Notes under the pieces: generated by a model
What the model was told of the DNA's origin: nothing
The model's input: only the letters and a program-made list of their open reading frames with translations
Database searches by the model: none
Shown here: piece after piece, positions 1 to 7,208 of the stretch
How the letters are laid out: each line of letters starts with the position of its first letter
Position numbering within the stretch: position 1 is the stretch's first letter
Made by a program: the position numbers and the translations under genes
Origin: Salinimicrobium marinum
GTDB taxonomy: Bacteria; Bacteroidota; Bacteroidia; Flavobacteriales; Flavobacteriaceae
Direction of reading: 5' to 3'
NCBI RefSeq assembly: GCF_014651535.1
Contig: NZ_BMXB01000002.1
Span: 248,001 to 312,000 of the forward strand
Length of the DNA stretch: 64,000 nucleotides

Positions 1-336
1 GTCTTTAATGGTTTTATGATCTTCATCTAAGCCCGCATAAGAAGCTTTGACCTTTGCAGCGGTAATAAGGTTATCTCTATCCAAAAGCTTCTTATGTGTA
101 TCCAGTAACTGAGAATACACCTGGTCCAGATAGCTGTTCAATTTTCTAACCCGGGGAGTAGTTCCTTTAAGTCTTCCTTTGGAACTGTCCCATTCATTCA
201 CTGGAGTCTTTCTTTTAAGACTCATTTCAGAACATTTTCCATTTACGGTAATCCTTGCGTAATGGGATAAATCTTTCATGTTCCGGTTCAATTTTATTGT
301 AAAGAAAAGGACGGAGAATGTAGTAAAATCAGGCAT
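1..336 (-). CDS. Tyrosine recombinase (CTnDOT-type integrase), N-terminal fragment cut by the window edge
   Basis: An uninterrupted minus-strand frame of 112 codons begins with ATG at 334-336 and runs off the left edge. The translation starts MPDFTTFSVLFFTIKLNRNM and contains ARITVNGKCSEMSLKRK followed by a W-D-x-S-K-G-R-L-K-G stretch and then a helical L/K-rich region. This is the usual arm-type DNA-binding N-terminus of Bacteroidota phage/ICE integrases (a short beta-sheet with ITVNGK, then NEWD..KG..KG). The catalytic R-H-R-Y domain would lie outside the window, so activity cannot be judged. It lies about 215 bp downstream of the 3' end of tRNA-Pro and is transcribed away from it, the usual layout at one end of a tRNA-integrated element. 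Confidence 0.75.
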   Translation of the reverse strand, partial: MPDFTTFSVLFFTIKLNRNMKDLSHYARITVNGKCSEMSLKRKTPVNEWDSSKGRLKGTTPRVRKLNSYLDQVYSQLLDTHKKLLDRDNLITAAKVKASYAGLDEDHKTIKD

Positions 337-467
337 TTTAAACGTCTTTAAATGATACAATAATTTGTAAAGACGAAAGTCAAATCAACCGCAATGTTCT
401 TCTAAGGTAGTGAAATAGTGGAAAGAATGTATTCACCGAATCATTCACTAAACAGGGTGAAATCATA

Positions 468-485
468 TGATATCAATTGATATCA
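468..485. repeat. Perfect 18-bp palindrome upstream of the integrase
   Basis: TGATATCAATTGATATCA reads the same on both strands and can also be read as two TGATATCA half-sites. It lies between the integrase start (336) and the tRNA terminator (494). It could be an operator for integrase/excisionase control or a recombinase accessory site. Only the symmetry is seen; function is inferred. Confidence 0.45.
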
Positions 486-493
486 GTAAAAAC

Positions 494-531
494 AAAAAAC
501 ACTGAAAATCATACGATTAACAGTGTTTTTT
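494..531 (-). terminator. Terminator of the tRNA-Ser/tRNA-Pro transcript
   Basis: AAAAAACACTG (494-504) pairs with CAGTGTTTTTT (521-531), an 11-bp stem. Read on the minus strand the stem is followed by a T-rich tract. It lies just downstream of tRNA-Pro in the direction of tRNA transcription. Confidence 0.65.
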
Positions 532-552
532 GTCCTTTTACGATAAGGTTCG

Positions 553-627
553 TCGGGGTGGCAGGATTCGAACCTGCGGCCTCCTGCTCCCAAAGCAGGC
601 GCGATAACCGGGCTACGCTACACCCCG
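553..627 (-). tRNA. tRNA-Pro (anticodon TGG)
   Basis: On the minus strand CGGGGTG (627-621) pairs with CACCCCG (560-554), with discriminator A at 553. The anticodon arm is CCTGC-TTTGGGA-GCAGG, giving anticodon TGG, and the T-loop reads GGTTCGAATCC. The length is 75 nt and no CCA is encoded, as is usual in this phylum. It lies 61 nt after tRNA-Ser on the same strand and probably shares its transcript. Its 3' end faces the integrase fragment, making it the likely attachment target. Confidence 0.95.
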
Positions 628-688
628 CGACAACAGCTTGCGCTGTAAATTTCAATAATTTTAATTCCTTTATGGAAATTAAAAATAG

Positions 689-773
689 CGGAGAGTGTGA
701 GATTCGAACTCACGCGACAATTGCTCGTCGACAGTTTAGCAAACTGCTCCATTAACCACTCTGGCAACTCTCC
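689..773 (-). tRNA. tRNA-Ser (anticodon GCT)
   Basis: On the minus strand GGAGAGT (773-767) pairs with ACTCTCC (696-690), discriminator G at 689. The anticodon arm is GCAGT-TTGCTAA-ACTGT, giving anticodon GCT. The long variable arm (CGACGAGCAATTGTCG region) is typical of class II tRNA-Ser, and the T-loop reads AGTTCGAATCT. The length is 85 nt without encoded CCA. Confidence 0.95.
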
Positions 774-809
774 GTTAAAATATGAACTTTTGCAATGATT
801 TTGCGGATG

Positions 810-841
810 CAAATGTATGTTTTCATCTCCTTACCTCCAAA
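810..841 (-). promoter_or_regulatory. Promoter of the tRNA-Ser/tRNA-Pro operon
   Basis: On the minus strand a TTTG box (838-841) is followed after 20 nt by TACATTTG (810-817), matching the Bacteroidota -33/-7 consensus TTTG and TAnnTTTG. The -7 box lies 36 nt upstream of the tRNA-Ser 5' end. Confidence 0.65.
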
Positions 842-1046
842 CCTTTTTGTGATTTTTTAAAAGGAAAAATGAAAGAAATTTTGCAAGTTTCTTGGCATCA
901 GATTATTGTAGGTAATTTTAGTGTAAATTAATTTTTCTTAGGATGGGGTTGAAATTTACTTGTCAAATTTACGTTATGAGCGGGATTTGTTGAGAGAAAG
1001 TGAAATTTTCAGCAGAAAATTTTTAAATTTATAAAAAAAATCCGTT

Positions 1047-1883
1047 TTGCATACTAAACCATTATTTCAGGAGCAATTTGAACGCTTTAATTGCTGTGTC
1101 CTCATTCCTACCTATAACAATCAAAATACCCTTACAAAGGTAATTTTAGAGGTGCTAACTTACACTTCAAACATCATTGTGGTGAATGATGGTTCTACAG
1201 ATGCAACCGAGAAAATTTTATCTGAATTTAATGATGTCAGGGTAGTTTCCATTCCGGAAAACAAAGGAAAGGGCAATGCTTTAAAAACCGGATTTAAAAT
1301 AGCGGCAGAGATCGGTTATGAGTATGCAATTTCCATGGATTCTGACGGGCAGCATTTCCCGGATGATCTTTCTGTTTTCCTTCAGGCATTAGAGGACAGG
1401 AAGCCTAAAGATCCCGAACTTCTGGTTATAGGGTCAAGAAAAATGGATGATCCCAGCGTTCCTGAAAAAAGTAGCGTTGGAAACAAGTTTTCTTCCTTCT
1501 GGTTTTGGGTGGAGACGGGAATTAAACTATCAGATACCCAATGTGGATACAGGTTGTATCCTTTAAAGGCTGTAAATTCTCTTCATCTCTATACTTCCAG
1601 GTTTGAACTGGAAATTGAAGTGATCGTAAAGGCAGCATGGAAAGGTGTAGAGGTCAAGAACCTGCCGGTAAAAGTACTTTATGATCCAAATGAAAGGGTT
1701 ACTCATTTCAGGCCGTTTCAGGATGTCGCAAGAATTACTCTTTTAAATATTTGGTTTGTTGGAGTGGCCTTTTTATACATTGCTCCCAGGAATTTTCTTA
1801 GAAAATTGTTTGGCAGCAAAAATGACACAACCGAAAGAAAAGCCTTTTCTAATGCTGGTTTACCCGTGGAGGAAAAGGCCTGA
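1047..1883 (+). CDS. Family 2 glycosyltransferase (DPM1-like)
   Basis: This 278-aa protein has a GT-A fold: CVLIPTYNNQNTLTKVI near residue 18, VVNDGSTDAT around 46, and the metal-binding D-x-D in SMDSDGQHFPDD around 97. DTQCGYRLYP and FELEIEV follow, as in bacterial dolichyl-phosphate-mannose-synthase-like enzymes that move a sugar from a nucleotide donor to a lipid or glycan acceptor. A hydrophobic stretch near the C-terminus (LLNIWFVGVAFLYIAP) may touch the membrane. The start is TTG at 1047, because an in-frame TAA at 1032 leaves no ATG before the conserved core. The gene converges on the methyltransferase at 1886, with 2 bp between stops. The acceptor cannot be predicted. Confidence 0.85.
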   Translation: MHTKPLFQEQFERFNCCVLIPTYNNQNTLTKVILEVLTYTSNIIVVNDGSTDATEKILSEFNDVRVVSIPENKGKGNALKTGFKIAAEIGYEYAISMDSDGQHFPDDLSVFLQALEDRKPKDPELLVIGSRKMDDPSVPEKSSVGNKFSSFWFWVETGIKLSDTQCGYRLYPLKAVNSLHLYTSRFELEIEVIVKAAWKGVEVKNLPVKVLYDPNERVTHFRPFQDVARITLLNIWFVGVAFLYIAPRNFLRKLFGSKNDTTERKAFSNAGLPVEEKA

Positions 1884-1885
1884 TC

Positions 1886-3064
1886 TTAGGCTTTTGCACA
1901 TATAATGCAAATCTTTTCTTCCTTTATTGTCGTGGTGAAAAAAAGGTAATGTTCTCCTCCTTCTTTCAATTTGAGGTGCTGACGCAATCTTTCTACCGAT
2001 TCCGGAAAATTACGGGTAGTAATGTTTGCTTTATCCATCTTCAGATGCTTTTTTAACTTTTTTCTGTTGAAGGGAAGCACTTCCAGAATTTCAAATTTTC
2101 TTCCGGGGAAATTTTCTTTAAATTTTTCAGAAGTAAAAAGATGACTGTTGGAATGCAATTTAGGCAAATCAAATGCTTCACCTAAAGCACCAAATAACCC
2201 ACTTTTCATAATAGCAGCATTTGGTTCGTAAAGGTAGGAGAGAGGCTCACTGTAATTCGCTTCTGAAAAATTTCCGAAGATGTTATTGTAGGTTTCAGTA
2301 CCCTTGTTTGTAAAGTTGAAAGTTTTTATCTGTACTGTTTCCGAAGCATTTTTCTCAAGGATCCATAATAATTCCTTGACATCATTGTCAACTGCTATAA
2401 TGTGAATTTCCGCTACTTTTTTTAAGGCAAAAAGACCGGCCTGTAAATCGAGCAGGGGAGAGGTTTTGATCATGATCCCCGAAGTTTTCTTGAATAAAAG
2501 ATCAAGATGTTGGGGAACATTGGGCAAACAGTCCGAAAGGTGAAAAACCCTTTCCCGGGAATCATTTCTCCTGGAAGGATCAATATAAATCCAGCTGAAA
2601 TAATGGTTTGTATGCTCAAGAAATTCAATTCCGTCCCCGGGAAATAATTCAACGTTGCGAATTTCCTGTTGGGAGTAATTATGAGCTACCACTTCAGATA
2701 AAGATGGATCTAACTCACAGTGCACTACCTTCTCAAAATTTTTGGAAAAAAAATAACTGTCAATCCCAAATCCTCCGGTTATATCTAGCAGATTTTCTCC
2801 ATTGATAAGCGAAGCTTTGTATTTAGCAGTCTTTTCTGAAGAAGTTTGTTCAAGATTAAGTTTTGGCGGATAAATAATTCCCTTTGAATGAAACCAGGTA
2901 GGGAGTTTTTTTTCTGCTTTTCTTTTACCGTGTAGCTGGATCGCCAGCTCCTGTACTGTAACATCTTCAAAAGGACTTCCCTTCAGTACAATTTTGGAAA
3001 TATCTTCTTTATAGTTTTCCTGAATAAAATCCTGAACTTTTTTATGTAAAAGAGCCCGGTTCAC
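1886..3064 (-). CDS. THUMP-like-domain class I SAM methyltransferase
   Basis: 392 aa. The SAM-binding motif DITGGFGIDSYFFS lies around residue 94, followed by an acidic motif-II region (VVHCELDPSLSEVVAHN) and a catalytic-type IYIDPSRRN motif near 160. The C-terminal half matches the THUMP-like domain of Bacteroidota RNA methyltransferase-like proteins, so the likely substrate is RNA, possibly tRNA; this is inference from the family. It is the last gene of the operon that starts with tsaD and follows the AI-2E-type transporter by 2 nt. The other operon members include three RNA-modification enzymes, which supports an RNA role. Confidence 0.8.
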   Translation of the reverse strand: MNRALLHKKVQDFIQENYKEDISKIVLKGSPFEDVTVQELAIQLHGKRKAEKKLPTWFHSKGIIYPPKLNLEQTSSEKTAKYKASLINGENLLDITGGFGIDSYFFSKNFEKVVHCELDPSLSEVVAHNYSQQEIRNVELFPGDGIEFLEHTNHYFSWIYIDPSRRNDSRERVFHLSDCLPNVPQHLDLLFKKTSGIMIKTSPLLDLQAGLFALKKVAEIHIIAVDNDVKELLWILEKNASETVQIKTFNFTNKGTETYNNIFGNFSEANYSEPLSYLYEPNAAIMKSGLFGALGEAFDLPKLHSNSHLFTSEKFKENFPGRKFEILEVLPFNRKKLKKHLKMDKANITTRNFPESVERLRQHLKLKEGGEHYLFFTTTIKEEKICIICAKA

Positions 3065-3066
3065 AA

Positions 3067-4155
3067 CTAAAGGTCGCGGGTTAGTCGTTTCACGATCTTA
3101 TATTCGCTCAGAGATTCCTTTGCGATCACTTTTAAGGCGGTATAAAGTGGTACGGCTATTACCATTCCCATGATTCCAAAAACCAATCCTGCAATAAGAA
3201 TTATAAGGAAAATTTCCAGGGGATGGGAACGTACGCTGGCTCCAAAGATTAATGGCTGATTGATAAAGTTATCTATTAACTGACATACAATATATCCAGC
3301 CATTACAAAAGATAACTGCGGTAAAATGATTGTTTGAAAGTCGGCTCCAAGATTGCTGGAGATCACAAAAAGCGAAATCAGGATCCCGGCAAATATCGGT
3401 CCCAGGTAGGGGATTATGTTCAGGAAAGCACAAATAAAGGCAATGGCAATGGGATTATTGACTTCAAAAATGGAAAGCAATATACTATACAATACAAAAA
3501 GGACTGCTATTTGAAGGGTTAGCCCTACAAAGTATCGGGATAACAAGATCTTGATCTTATTGAAAACCCTCTGAAATTTATCTTCGTGGCCTTTATTGGC
3601 GAATACCAGGATACTGTTTAGCATTAATTTCGAATCCTTTAAAAGGAAAAATGAAATAAAAATGACGGCAAAAATGCCAATAAAACCGGCACCTATAATT
3701 CCAAAGAAATTATTTAAATAACGGGGAATGGTCGAGATATCAAAGGTTCTGAGAAATTCAGTTTGCTTGATCCCTTCAATGATATTGATTTCCTCAACCC
3801 CAAGATAATTATTGATCTGGTTATTAAGCTCGTTGAGATCGCGTGTAAAAGCATCCATATCGATTTGACCAAGATGCTTGCTCTGTTCAACCACTATCGG
3901 AATAAAAATGGCAATGAGACCAATAAATATTCCTACAACCAGCAGGAGAACTATGACCACAGAAATCTTGTTAGGGATCCTGAATTTATCCCTTAGGAAA
4001 ATAACGGCAGGCCTACCAATTAAAGAGATCACCGCAGCAATGGCTATGTATATGATTACCGACTGAATCTTATATAAAAAGAACAGCAGTAAAAATACCC
4101 CCAGCAAAATTGCAATGGCACGTAGGATACCGTAAGAAAATTCTTTTGCGTTCAC
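3067..4155 (-). CDS. AI-2E family transporter (PerM/YdiK-like)
   Basis: 362 aa with about eight hydrophobic segments: paired helices at the N-terminus, a soluble segment at about 90-140, then further helices. Conserved family stretches include FLNIIPYLGPIFAGILISLF and the final region GIMGMVIAVPLYTALKVI. Members of this inner-membrane superfamily export AI-2 or act as ion antiporters; the substrate here is unknown. The gene sits 21 nt after the TrmH-like gene and 2 nt before the methyltransferase, inside the tsaD operon. Confidence 0.9.
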   Translation of the reverse strand: MNAKEFSYGILRAIAILLGVFLLLFFLYKIQSVIIYIAIAAVISLIGRPAVIFLRDKFRIPNKISVVIVLLLVVGIFIGLIAIFIPIVVEQSKHLGQIDMDAFTRDLNELNNQINNYLGVEEINIIEGIKQTEFLRTFDISTIPRYLNNFFGIIGAGFIGIFAVIFISFFLLKDSKLMLNSILVFANKGHEDKFQRVFNKIKILLSRYFVGLTLQIAVLFVLYSILLSIFEVNNPIAIAFICAFLNIIPYLGPIFAGILISLFVISSNLGADFQTIILPQLSFVMAGYIVCQLIDNFINQPLIFGASVRSHPLEIFLIILIAGLVFGIMGMVIAVPLYTALKVIAKESLSEYKIVKRLTRDL

Positions 4156-4176
4156 GGAGTAAAGATATTATTTTAT

Positions 4177-4689
4177 TTAAATGTGAGGCAGGCTTTTGGT
4201 GATTTCATAAAGGGCTATTCCAGTAGCCTGTGCAACATTCATACTGCTGTTCTTTCCAAACATGTTGATGTGTAACCTGTGATCTGTTAAATCAAGAATG
4301 GCCTTGTCTATTCCAGTCCTTTCATTTCCAATGACTAATACTATTTTCGAATGATCTTTAAAAGGAAAACTATCCAAAGAGGTGCTATCTTCAGTGATTT
4401 CAAGAGCCAGCAGCGTATAACTCTGCTCCCTGTATTTTTTTAATGTAACACTGGTTTTTTCCTGTTCTTCAAATTCAACTTTTTCTACCGTAGACCGTGC
4501 CGTTCTTAAAAGTCTGTTGCTTTTCATATCGGGTTTTGGGCCACATAGAACAATTTTTTCTATGTTGAAGGCATCTGACAGCCGAAATAAACTTCCAATA
4601 TTCGCAGGACTGTTTAAACCGTCCAACAATAAAATAATCGGAAATTTCCTTTCTTTAAAGTTGGTATCATAATGTGAAAGCTGGCTCAA
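4177..4689 (-). CDS. TrmH/SpoU family RNA 2'-O-methyltransferase
   Basis: 170 aa with the three SPOUT motifs: LLLDGLNSPANIGSLFRLSD near residue 20, IVLVIGNERTGI around 116, and NMFGKNSSMNVAQATGIALYE around 143. The asparagine and arginine of the first motif and the serine-methionine-asparagine of the last form the knot that binds SAM. There is no N-terminal extension, so it is a minimal family member close in size to TrmL; the methylated position in tRNA or rRNA cannot be read from sequence. Its ATG overlaps the stop codon of the upstream DUF4159 gene by 4 bp, implying coupled translation. Confidence 0.9.
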   Translation of the reverse strand: MSQLSHYDTNFKERKFPIILLLDGLNSPANIGSLFRLSDAFNIEKIVLCGPKPDMKSNRLLRTARSTVEKVEFEEQEKTSVTLKKYREQSYTLLALEITEDSTSLDSFPFKDHSKIVLVIGNERTGIDKAILDLTDHRLHINMFGKNSSMNVAQATGIALYEITKSLPHI

Positions 4690-5330
4690 TTCTGAAAAAC
4701 GTATTTAATAATATTTGCTCCCATCTGCAGCGCTTTTAATCGTACTTCCTGAGGATCATTGTGGACTTCCTGGTTTTCCCACCCGTTTCCAAGGTCTGTT
4801 TCATAAGTAAAAAGGACCATCAGCCGGTCATTTTCAAATAGTCCGAAGGCCTGTGGGCGTTTTCCATCATGTTCGTGGATCTTTGGCAATCCCTTCGGAA
4901 AAGCAAATGCTGTACTAAAAATAGGATGTTCGGCAGGAAGTTCTGTCAGTTCTTTTTCGGGAAAAACTTTTTTCAATTCTCTCCGGATATATTCGTTAAT
5001 GCCGTAATTATCATCAATATGCAGAAATCCACCGGAAAAAAGATAATTACGAAGGTTTGCAGCATCCTCTTCACTGAAAAAGACATTTCCATGCCCGGTC
5101 ATGTGCACAAAGGGATATTGAAAGATATCTGTACTACCGGGTTCTACAGTTTGTGGTTTTGGCTCTAAAACCGTTTGAAGTTTTTCGTTGCAGAAACTAA
5201 TGAGGTTTGGAAGGGAGGTGGGATTGCTATACCAGTCTCCGCCACCGTCATATTTTAAAACAGCAAGTTCCTGCCCGTGGCTAAAGAAGCTACCGGTAAG
5301 AAGTAAACCGAACAGGAGAAAATATTTCAT
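4686..5330 (-). CDS. DUF4159 domain secreted protein
   Basis: 214 aa from the ATG at 5328-5330, chosen because it opens directly into a signal peptide (MKYFLLFGLLLTGSFFSHGQ). A longer open frame upstream overlaps rsmE and is unlikely. The mature part begins LAVLKYDGGGDWYSNPTSLP and carries the glutamine amidotransferase-like features of DUF4159: FVHMTGHGNVFFS, a GGFLHIDDNYG segment and PEKELTELP before HPIF. DUF4159 proteins are exported and of unknown function, often encoded with MoxR/aerotolerance-type genes, which are absent here. It is in the tsaD operon, 46 nt after rsmE. Confidence 0.85.
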   Translation of the reverse strand: MKYFLLFGLLLTGSFFSHGQELAVLKYDGGGDWYSNPTSLPNLISFCNEKLQTVLEPKPQTVEPGSTDIFQYPFVHMTGHGNVFFSEEDAANLRNYLFSGGFLHIDDNYGINEYIRRELKKVFPEKELTELPAEHPIFSTAFAFPKGLPKIHEHDGKRPQAFGLFENDRLMVLFTYETDLGNGWENQEVHNDPQEVRLKALQMGANIIKYVFQN

Positions 5331-5376
5331 TTTGCTGTAAAATGTAAAAATAGGAAAAGCTTTAAGAATAATCCTG

Positions 5377-6087
5377 TTATTCTTCATGAGCCAGTGCAAC
5401 GGTATGACAGGCTACAATGGCGGCTGTTTCTGTTCTTAAACGACTTTCGCCGAGACTTACCGATTTCCAGTCATGCTTTAGAGCATTCCTGATCTCTTCG
5501 GAAGAAAAATCACCTTCCGGACCTATTAAAATGATCACTTCGGAATTGTTCTGCAATGAACCTTTTAAAGACTGTTTTTGCTCACCATCCTCGCAATGTG
5601 CAATAAAACGCTGACCTAATTTTTGCTCCTGAAGAAAATCTGAAAAAGTAACGGCTTCATTTAAAATCGGGAAATACGTATTTAGCGACTGTTTTACAGC
5701 ACTTTGAACGACTCTTTCATAGCGATTTAATTTCACTACTTTTCGTTCACTGTGATCACAAATTATGGGCGTAATCTCATGAACTCCAATTTCAGTGGCT
5801 TTTTCCAGGAACCATTCATAGCGATCATTCATTTTTGTGGGGGCCACAGCGAGGTGCAGGCGGTATGGTGCAGGTTTCTGCTTTTTTGCAGAGCGTATTT
5901 TTACACTACAGTTGTTATGGTTTGCAGAAATGATTTCGGTTTCGAAAAGAAATCCTTTTCCGTTGGTTAAATGGAGGATATCCCCTTCTATTTTCCGCAG
6001 AACTTTAACTATGTGTTTGCTTTCATCACGTGGAAATGTCACCTGCTGGCAGTCTTCAGAAATTTCGGGGTGAAAGAATAACTGCAT
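5377..6087 (-). CDS. rsmE: 16S rRNA (uracil-1498-N3)-methyltransferase RsmE
   Basis: 236 aa, the usual RsmE length. It begins with the PUA-like domain (QVTFPRDESKHIVKVLRKIEG) and continues with the SPOUT catalytic domain: KMNDRYEWFLEKATEIGVHEI, SVKQSL-type linker, IILIGPEGDFSSEEI and SLGESRLRTETAAIVACH. These are the diagnostic RsmE motifs, including the SAM-binding GPEG loop and the RLRTETA knot. The enzyme methylates U1498 of 16S rRNA at N3 in the 30S subunit. The gene starts 5 nt after tsaD and belongs to its operon. Confidence 0.95.
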   Translation of the reverse strand: MQLFFHPEISEDCQQVTFPRDESKHIVKVLRKIEGDILHLTNGKGFLFETEIISANHNNCSVKIRSAKKQKPAPYRLHLAVAPTKMNDRYEWFLEKATEIGVHEITPIICDHSERKVVKLNRYERVVQSAVKQSLNTYFPILNEAVTFSDFLQEQKLGQRFIAHCEDGEQKQSLKGSLQNNSEVIILIGPEGDFSSEEIRNALKHDWKSVSLGESRLRTETAAIVACHTVALAHEE

Positions 6088-6092
6088 AAGTT

Positions 6093-7115
6093 TTAAAATT
6101 TTATTCTGGCCTTTGCCGTGATGGTCATATCTGCGAAATCTTTTTCCAGGAACTTATAATGTCCAGCAATGGCGATCATCGCAGCATTATCTGTCGTATA
6201 TTCAAATTTCGGAATAAAAGTTTCCCAACCGTACTTTTTCTCTCCTTCTTTTAGGGCGTTTCTTATTCCGCTGTTGGCAGAGACCCCCCCCGCAATTGCG
6301 ATTCGTTTGATTCCTGTTTGTTTCACCGCTTTTTTCAGCTTATCCATTAAAATCTTAATAATGGTATGCTGAATAGAAGCGCAGATATCCTCCAGATTTT
6401 CCTTTATGAAATCGGGATTATCTTTCACCTGTTTCTGAATAAAATACAGAATGGAGGTTTTTAATCCGCTGAAACTGAAATTTAAATCCCCGACTTTGGG
6501 TTTCGGAAAGGGAAAAGCTTCGGGATTACCCGCCTGGGCATATTTGTCAACCAGAGGTCCGCCGGGATAGGGAAGGCCAAGGATCTTGGCGCTCTTGTCA
6601 AAGGCTTCTCCCACGGCATCATCCATGGTTTCTCCAATTACTTCCATCATAAAGTAATCTGAAACTTTCACTATTTGGGTATGTCCGCCGCTAATGGTGA
6701 GGCAGATAAAAGGAAATTCCGGAGTTTTAAAACCATCTTCTTCAATAAAATGTGCCAGGATATGAGCCTGCATATGGTTGATATCAAGAAGAGGGATCCC
6801 CATCCCCAATGCCATGGATTTTGCAAAAGAAGTTCCCACCAGCAATGAACCCATAAGGCCTGGGCCGCGGGTAAATGCTATGGCAGTAAGGTCATTCTTT
6901 GTAATGCCGGCACGTTTTATAGCCTCATGAATTACCGGAACAATATTTTGTTGATGGGCCCTGGAAGCCAGTTCTGGAACCACGCCACCATATTTTTCAT
7001 GGATTTCCTGTGTAGCGACAACATTAGATAGAATTTTTCCGTTATATAATACCGCTGCGGCCGTGTCATCACAGGAGGATTCTATGCCGAGAATATAAAT
7101 ATTTTGTGATGCCAT
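6093..7115 (-). CDS. tsaD: tRNA N6-adenosine threonylcarbamoyltransferase TsaD
   Basis: 340 aa with the ASKHA ATPase-like fold. Motifs: ILGIESSCDDTAAAVL at the N-terminus, PELASRAHQQNIVPVI with the metal-binding histidines HMQAH near 117, FICLTISGGHTQIV, GEAFDKSAKILGLPYPGGP, and IAGGVSANSGIR toward the end. TsaD transfers threonylcarbamoyl to A37 of ANN-decoding tRNAs. It leads a minus-strand operon with rsmE, DUF4159, trmH-like, AI-2E-type and THUMP-like genes. It is divergent from the TamB-like gene, whose start lies within about 100 bp. Confidence 0.97.
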   Translation of the reverse strand: MASQNIYILGIESSCDDTAAAVLYNGKILSNVVATQEIHEKYGGVVPELASRAHQQNIVPVIHEAIKRAGITKNDLTAIAFTRGPGLMGSLLVGTSFAKSMALGMGIPLLDINHMQAHILAHFIEEDGFKTPEFPFICLTISGGHTQIVKVSDYFMMEVIGETMDDAVGEAFDKSAKILGLPYPGGPLVDKYAQAGNPEAFPFPKPKVGDLNFSFSGLKTSILYFIQKQVKDNPDFIKENLEDICASIQHTIIKILMDKLKKAVKQTGIKRIAIAGGVSANSGIRNALKEGEKKYGWETFIPKFEYTTDNAAMIAIAGHYKFLEKDFADMTITAKARIKF

Positions 7116-7208
7116 TGCTATGTTTTAGGCCTGAAAATTGTTAATATTGCTCGCAAAGTTAAAACTAAAAAACGTATCAAAAAATTCTGGAAAATATTAG
7201 GCAGAACA

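Noticed and set aside
477-755. Open frame of 92 codons over the tRNA pair
   Set aside because: It runs through both tRNA genes in antisense and has no coding features; the tRNAs explain the region.
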